Below, piece by piece: positions 5,367-10,277 of a stretch of 10,277 nucleotides of DNA; positions within the stretch are counted from its first letter, which is position 1; every line of letters starts with the position of its first letter. Source of the stretch: Terrimonas_A sp036262095. GTDB lineage: Bacteria; Bacteroidota; Bacteroidia; Chitinophagales; Chitinophagaceae. A program made the translations under genes and the position numbers. The notes beneath the pieces were generated by a model. The model worked only from the letters and a program-made list of their open reading frames with translations, made no database searches and was not told where the DNA came from. The stretch spans positions 1 through 10,277 of the forward strand of contig DATAJQ010000127.1 of the NCBI GenBank assembly GCA_036262095.1. The letters are read 5' to 3'.

Positions 5367-8300
5367 ATGAAACTCAAAACGCTACTGCTTATTTTACTTT
5401 CCCTTTGTTCGTATTTGTCTTATGGACAATTGACCGTTAGCGGTTCAGTAAAAGATGAAAAATCTGAACCAATGGTCGGTGTTACGGTTTCACTGGAAAA
5501 CAAAACCGGGTCATTCAAGAAAGCTACACAATCTGCTGCTGATGGCTCTTTCAGTATCAGCGGCGTGCCTGCCGGCACTAATTACAAACTGGCTTTCTCT
5601 TCTGTTGGCTATGCATCGCAGGTAATAGACACGCTTGTACTTGCGCAAGGCATGCCGCTCAGCTTTAATATCAGCATGCAGCCCACTGCGCTTCTCAGTG
5701 ATGAAGTAGTAGTGGTGGCGTATTCAACACAGAAAAAGGTGAACCTTACCGGTGCCGTTGACCAGGTATCGGGTAAAGTGTTTGATAACCGCTCCATTCC
5801 CAACGTAGCGCAAGGCCTGCAGGGTTTTATTCCCAACCTTAATATTACCATGGGTGATGGAAAGCCTACCCAATCGCCCACCTTTAATATCAGGGGGAAT
5901 ACTTCCATCGGCCAGGGTGGTAATGCACTGGTGCTGATCGATGGGGTGGAAGGCAATCCTGCATTGCTTAATCCTAATGATATCGCCAATGTAACGGTGC
6001 TGAAAGACGCCTCTTCCGCTGCTATCTATGGTGCCCGCGGTGCATTTGGTGTAGTGCTGATCACTACTAAATCGGCAGAGAAAGGAAAAACAAATATTAC
6101 TTATTCCACCAACTTCTCCCTTAAATCGCCGGTAGTAAGGCCTGAATATGTAACCAACGGTTATGAATTCGGCAAAATATTCAATGACGCATGGAGCGCC
6201 TGGAATGATTATTCCCAATTCCCGCAAAACGTGAACAAGACCGTAAAGTTCTCCCAGGAATACCTGGCTGAGCTGGAGCGCCGCAACAACGATCCTTCTT
6301 TGCCAAAAGTGGAAGTGAATGCCAACGGTGAATATGTTTACTATGCGAATACCGACTGGTATGGCTTATTATATAAGAAGAACACTTTCGCTATGGACCA
6401 TAATGTGTCTGTAAGCGGCAGCAGCGATAAAGCCAGCTACCTGATCTCTGCACGATATTATGGACAGGATGGTCTGTTCCGTTACAATACCGATGACTAT
6501 AAGATGTATAATATCCGCGCCAAGGGAAGCATACAGGCTCTACCCTGGCTGCGTATTGAAAACAATACTGATTTCTCCAACATGCTTTACCATAATCCCC
6601 TTAACGTAGGCGAAGGTGGCGGTATCTGGAGAAATATTGCGGATGAAGGACATGAAATGTCACCGCTTTTCAATCCTGACGGCACCCTGTCTTACTCTGC
6701 TGCTTACACTGTTGGTGATTTTGTGTACGGCCGCAATGGTATTAATTTCGATCGCCGGATCCTTCGCAACCGCACTTCGGTTACCACTGAGTTCTTCAAC
6801 AATAAACTCCGCCTGAAAGGTGATTTCACTTTCCAGGAATATGATAATAATTCAAAACAGATCCGTGTGCCTGTTCCCTACAGCCGCAAACCTGGGGTGA
6901 TCGAATATGTGGGAACTTCCACCAACGATCTGAACGATACATATGCGGAGACGCAATATCTTGCTACCAACCTGTATGCCGAGTACGAGAACACACTGGC
7001 TGCAAAGCATTATTTCAAAGTGCTGGGTGGTTTTAACTATGAACAATCCACTTATAAAGGATTAAGCACTCAACGCAATGGCCTGATCTATGATGACGCA
7101 CAAAGCATCAACCTCGCATTAGGTACCGCTATCACTACCGCTGGTCCTTATGAGCAGTGGAATGTAAAAGGTGGATTCTTCCGGGTGAACTACAGTTTTG
7201 ATGAAAGATATCTCCTGGAAGTTAATGGCCGCTACGACGGTTCATCCAAATTCCCTGATAACAAACGTTATGCTTTCTTCCCTTCTTTATCTGCAGGATG
7301 GAGGATTTCCAAAGAACCTTTCTGGAATGTTTCCAGGAACAGTATTTCTGATCTGAAGTTCAGGGCTTCTTATGGTTCATTGGGTAATGGTAACATCGCT
7401 TCTTACGCTTTCATGGAGCAGTTTGGTATCAGCCAGTCTGGCCGCGTATTAGGAGGCATCAGACCGCAAACTACCGGTCAACCCAATGTATTGCCTGATA
7501 ATCTTACCTGGGAAAAAGCCACTACTACGGATATAGGCGTGGATGTCAGTTTCCTGAGAAATCGTTTGCAGGTTACTGCCGACTGGTATGTGCGTAACAC
7601 AAAAGATATGTTCACCAATGGTCCCACACTGCCTGCTGTGTTCGGTACCAGCGTTCCAAAAGGGAACTATGCCGACCTGCGCACCAAAGGTTGGGAAGCT
7701 GTAGTAAGCTGGAGAGACAATGGTAAGATCGCCGGTAAGCCTTTTGGTTATGGCATCCGCTTTTCTATTGGCGACTACCAGGCCGAGATCACCCGGTATA
7801 ACAATCGCGACAAATTGTTGAGCGATTATTATGTAGGACAGAAACTTGGTGAAATATGGGGGTATGTGACCGATGGATTCTTCACTGCTGGCAATATCGG
7901 TGAAGCAAGCAAGCAAACTTTGATCAAGAGCTCCAATGGTGGTAATACCATGATCGGCGATATCAAATTCCTTGACCTCAATAAAGACAATGTGATCAAT
8001 ACCGGTGCTAACTCTGTCGCTGACCCGGGCGACCGCAGGATCATTGGTAACTCTACTCCGCGTTACAGCTTTGGTGCATTGTTCGATTTCGACTGGAACA
8101 ATTTCTTTGTAAGCGCCTTCTTCCAGGGTGTGGGTAAACAGGATTGGTGGCCCGGTGCGGAAGCAGATGCTTTCTGGGGACCCTATAACCGCCCTTATAA
8201 CCGTGTGCCTGCTGAAATGGTGGATGAAATATGGTCTGAACAAAATCCCAATACTTATTTCCCACGCCTGAGAGGTTATATCGCACAGGGTACCGGCCGC

Positions 8301-8600
8301 TCACTCAATGTTGCACAAACAAAATACCTGCAGAACGTGGCATATATCCGGTTGAAGAACCTGCAGGTAGGTTATAACCTTCCGCAGAAATGGATCAGCC
8401 ATATTAAAATGAGCCAGGCGAGATTGTATGTGACTGCAGAAAATATCTGGACATATTCACCCATGTACAAGGTCACACATAACCTGGACGTGGAAAATAT
8501 CCAGGGCTCTGACCGCGTGCTGACAGATGGTGGAAACGGTAATGGTAACAACTACCCGATCCTGAAAGGCTGGACAGTTGGTTTAAATATTTCCTTTTAA
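5367..8600 (+). CDS. SusC/RagA-family TonB-dependent outer-membrane transporter
   Basis: The 1077-aa outer-membrane β-barrel imports a nutrient oligomer delivered by its SusD partner, powered by TonB-ExbBD. In order: a signal peptide (1-20, basic start, LLLILLSL core, cleavage likely before Q21); a carboxypeptidase-regulatory-like β-sandwich (about 22-105); a TonB-box-like stretch DEVVVVAYS (112-120); and the plug domain (about 120-235). The plug has NIRGN, LVLIDG and the SusC hallmark VLKDASSAAIYGARGAFGVV (211-230). The barrel follows and ends in an aromatic terminal strand, LNISF, as the BAM machinery needs. The frame is open from a TTG at 5349, but the ATG at 5367 starts a clean signal peptide and is chosen. 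There is no N-terminal STN domain, so control by an ECF sigma/anti-sigma pair is not expected. The TonB box departs from the common VVVVGYGT form. The susD-like gene follows after 21 bp. Substrate is unknown. Confidence 0.97.
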   Translation: MKLKTLLLILLSLCSYLSYGQLTVSGSVKDEKSEPMVGVTVSLENKTGSFKKATQSAADGSFSISGVPAGTNYKLAFSSVGYASQVIDTLVLAQGMPLSFNISMQPTALLSDEVVVVAYSTQKKVNLTGAVDQVSGKVFDNRSIPNVAQGLQGFIPNLNITMGDGKPTQSPTFNIRGNTSIGQGGNALVLIDGVEGNPALLNPNDIANVTVLKDASSAAIYGARGAFGVVLITTKSAEKGKTNITYSTNFSLKSPVVRPEYVTNGYEFGKIFNDAWSAWNDYSQFPQNVNKTVKFSQEYLAELERRNNDPSLPKVEVNANGEYVYYANTDWYGLLYKKNTFAMDHNVSVSGSSDKASYLISARYYGQDGLFRYNTDDYKMYNIRAKGSIQALPWLRIENNTDFSNMLYHNPLNVGEGGGIWRNIADEGHEMSPLFNPDGTLSYSAAYTVGDFVYGRNGINFDRRILRNRTSVTTEFFNNKLRLKGDFTFQEYDNNSKQIRVPVPYSRKPGVIEYVGTSTNDLNDTYAETQYLATNLYAEYENTLAAKHYFKVLGGFNYEQSTYKGLSTQRNGLIYDDAQSINLALGTAITTAGPYEQWNVKGGFFRVNYSFDERYLLEVNGRYDGSSKFPDNKRYAFFPSLSAGWRISKEPFWNVSRNSISDLKFRASYGSLGNGNIASYAFMEQFGISQSGRVLGGIRPQTTGQPNVLPDNLTWEKATTTDIGVDVSFLRNRLQVTADWYVRNTKDMFTNGPTLPAVFGTSVPKGNYADLRTKGWEAVVSWRDNGKIAGKPFGYGIRFSIGDYQAEITRYNNRDKLLSDYYVGQKLGEIWGYVTDGFFTAGNIGEASKQTLIKSSNGGNTMIGDIKFLDLNKDNVINTGANSVADPGDRRIIGNSTPRYSFGALFDFDWNNFFVSAFFQGVGKQDWWPGAEADAFWGPYNRPYNRVPAEMVDEIWSEQNPNTYFPRLRGYIAQGTGRSLNVAQTKYLQNVAYIRLKNLQVGYNLPQKWISHIKMSQARLYVTAENIWTYSPMYKVTHNLDVENIQGSDRVLTDGGNGNGNNYPILKGWTVGLNISF

Positions 8601-8621
8601 TCATTCCTAATTCATTATAGT

Positions 8622-10277
8622 ATGAAACAATTGTTTTTATCCATAAGTGCTTTGATGATACTGGCCGCAGGCTGTAAAAAGCTTGACCAGGAACCACAGG
8701 GTACAGCTTCCCGGAATGCCGTATTTGGCAGTGAGAAAGGTTTGCAGTTGTATGTTGCGTCTTTTTACAACAACCTGCCTAATGGTGGTGATGTGGTGAG
8801 ATCAGATAATATGACTGACTATGCTGCCCGCACCGATGTTCCGAGTTTTCTGACAGCTACCGGGTATACTGCCCAGCAGGGTTCCGGCTGGAGCTGGACC
8901 GCTTTGCGGAATATCAATTACTTTATCGAGAACAATACTGATCCGGCTGTTGCTGAGCCAGTCCGCAGGAACTACACTGCCATCGCCCGGTTTTTCCGTG
9001 CCCTGTTCTATTACGATAAAGTGCAGCGTTTTGGCAATGTGCCATGGTATGGCAAAACGATCGGTGTATCGGATTCTGTGCAACTGAAAAAGCCCCGCGA
9101 TCCACGCACGCTGGTGATGGACTCTGTACTGGCTGATATCAATTTTGCCTGTGAGAATATCACAAACACAGATGCTACCCGCAGCATGATCACAAAATTC
9201 GTAGCCCTTTCCTATAAATCACGCATCTGTTTATTTGAAGGTACTTTCCGCAAATACCATAGCGCAAGCGGTGGTTTGGCTGAAGGGCTTGGTAACACTG
9301 CGGCTGTATGGCTGCAGGACGCTGCGGATGCAGCACAGAAGGTGATGACAGAAGGCGGCTTTAAGCTGAATACAGCAGGAGGTACAGATCTTTCTTACCG
9401 CCAGTTGTTCATCAATAAGCAACCTGTGACCACGGAGATCATTCTTTCCAATGTTGCAGATGCGACCCTGAATGTGCTGAATGATGCCAACTGGTACTGG
9501 ACATCTGCCACCTATGGATCACGCCTGAGCTTTACCCGCACATTCGTGAACACTTACCTGAAAATTGATGGCACACCGTTTACTGATGATGCGAACTATG
9601 CTTCCAAAACTTTTGTGGAAGAAGTGCAGGGCCGTGATAAGCGTTTGCAGCAAACCATCCGCATGGGCAACTATACAAGGGTGAATGGCGGTGCTCCTGA
9701 AGCTGCTCCTCCTGTATTTTCCTATACTTATACAGGTTATCAACCGATCAAATGGACACTGGATGATGTTTATTATGATGGCGGTACGCGCAATGATAAT
9801 TCCATCAGCCTGATAAGATATGCTGAAGTGTTGCTGAACTATGCAGAAGCAAAAGCGGAGCTGGGAACTCTTACGGATGATGACTGGGCAAAAACAGTTG
9901 GTGCATTGCGTGCAAGAGCTGGCATTACGGGAGGTCTGATCACTAAGCCGACACAGGTTGATGCCTATCTTCAAACAAAATATTTCCCTGGTATCACTGA
10001 TGCAACTTTACTGGAAATACGCCGTGAAAGAGGAATAGAGTTATGCTGGGAAGGTTTGCGTTTTCCAGATCTCGTGCGTTGGAAAAGGGGAGAGCTGCTC
10101 ACTATGCCCTGGAATGGATTTAATGTGCCTGCGCTTAATACACCAATGGACCTGAATGGTGATGGCAAGAATGATGTGTTGTTCTATTCCGGTTCTGCGC
10201 CTTCACCTATAAGTGGTGTAACATTTGTGAATGTATCGCCCAACCTGGCTAATGGTTCTGTTAATCCGCAGCGCCTT
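8622..10277 (+). CDS. SusD/RagB-family nutrient-binding outer-membrane lipoprotein (3' end cut by window)
   Basis: 552 codons are present with no stop, so the gene continues past the right edge; the family is usually about 500-600 aa, so little is missing. A lipoprotein signal (1-17) ends in LAAG before the lipidated C18, followed by KKLDQE. The helical TPR-like core shows family-typical stretches: ARFFRALFYYDKVQRFGNVP after about residue 120 and SLIRYAEVLLNYAEAKAELG in the second half. The strongest mark is the C-terminal SusD motif at 464-487, with IRRERGIEL, WEGLRF and DLVRW. A loop DLNGDGKND (510-518) resembles a calcium-binding site. The protein would cap the SusC barrel on the cell surface and bind the ligand. 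It lies 21 bp after susC on the same strand, clearly one transcription unit. Ligand identity cannot be read from the sequence. Confidence 0.95.
   Translation, partial: MKQLFLSISALMILAAGCKKLDQEPQGTASRNAVFGSEKGLQLYVASFYNNLPNGGDVVRSDNMTDYAARTDVPSFLTATGYTAQQGSGWSWTALRNINYFIENNTDPAVAEPVRRNYTAIARFFRALFYYDKVQRFGNVPWYGKTIGVSDSVQLKKPRDPRTLVMDSVLADINFACENITNTDATRSMITKFVALSYKSRICLFEGTFRKYHSASGGLAEGLGNTAAVWLQDAADAAQKVMTEGGFKLNTAGGTDLSYRQLFINKQPVTTEIILSNVADATLNVLNDANWYWTSATYGSRLSFTRTFVNTYLKIDGTPFTDDANYASKTFVEEVQGRDKRLQQTIRMGNYTRVNGGAPEAAPPVFSYTYTGYQPIKWTLDDVYYDGGTRNDNSISLIRYAEVLLNYAEAKAELGTLTDDDWAKTVGALRARAGITGGLITKPTQVDAYLQTKYFPGITDATLLEIRRERGIELCWEGLRFPDLVRWKRGELLTMPWNGFNVPALNTPMDLNGDGKNDVLFYSGSAPSPISGVTFVNVSPNLANGSVNPQRL

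Noticed and set aside
5724..6227. 167-codon open frame antisense to the SusC plug region
   Set aside because: It mirrors conserved plug-domain codons and resembles no protein family.
7449..8243. 264-codon open frame antisense to susC
   Set aside because: It lies wholly inside the strongly supported SusC coding region on the other strand, and its translation shows no recognisable domain or signal; a shadow frame.
9519..9974. 151-codon open frame antisense to the SusD-like gene
   Set aside because: The opposite strand carries conserved SusD sequence throughout; the antisense product is cysteine- and isoleucine-rich without structure.

Overview
The window looks like a chromosomal segment of a Bacteroidota bacterium, probably of the Chitinophaga / Chitinophagaceae type. 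The main evidence is a tandem SusC/SusD outer-membrane nutrient uptake pair. Supporting evidence is NarL-type response regulators with a Bacteroidota-style HTH, start codons mostly lacking Shine-Dalgarno sequences, and a candidate promoter of the TTTG / TA-n-TTTG kind. No RNA genes, insertion sequences, CRISPR arrays or integrases were seen.

Left part (1-1466, + strand): a NarL/FixJ-type response regulator is followed after 10 bp by a class I SAM-dependent methyltransferase. The regulator's kinase is not in the window.

Second block (1482-3624, - strand): a compact three-gene operon, read right to left. It encodes a 7-transmembrane protein with no recognised domain, a short histidine kinase with one membrane segment and no visible sensory domain, and a second NarL-type response regulator. 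The first two genes overlap by 22 bp and the last two are 2 bp apart. The simplest inference is a two-component system whose membrane sensor is a separate polypeptide. The 7TM and kinase genes are clearly AT-richer than the rest of the window. A promoter candidate and a 27-bp dyad lie upstream.

Middle (3929-4927): a small two-TM basic protein (+) and an FkbM-family methyltransferase (-) converge so tightly that their stop codons are adjacent (4150/4151).

Right part (4928-10277, + strand): a 439-bp leader carries repeated TGTTTAT(A) motifs and a 29-bp dyad. It precedes a complete SusC-like TonB-dependent transporter (1077 aa) and, 21 bp later, a SusD-like lipoprotein cut by the window end after 552 codons. 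Together they would form an outer-membrane SusCD complex that captures an oligomeric nutrient and imports it with TonB energy. The substrate cannot be told from the window, because any associated hydrolases would lie beyond the right edge. No ECF sigma / anti-sigma pair or hybrid two-component regulator sits next to the pair here.

Most of the window is ordinary for this phylum. The points most worth checking are the 7TM/kinase/regulator operon, the repeats in front of susC, and the small membrane ORF with an inverted repeat across its start.
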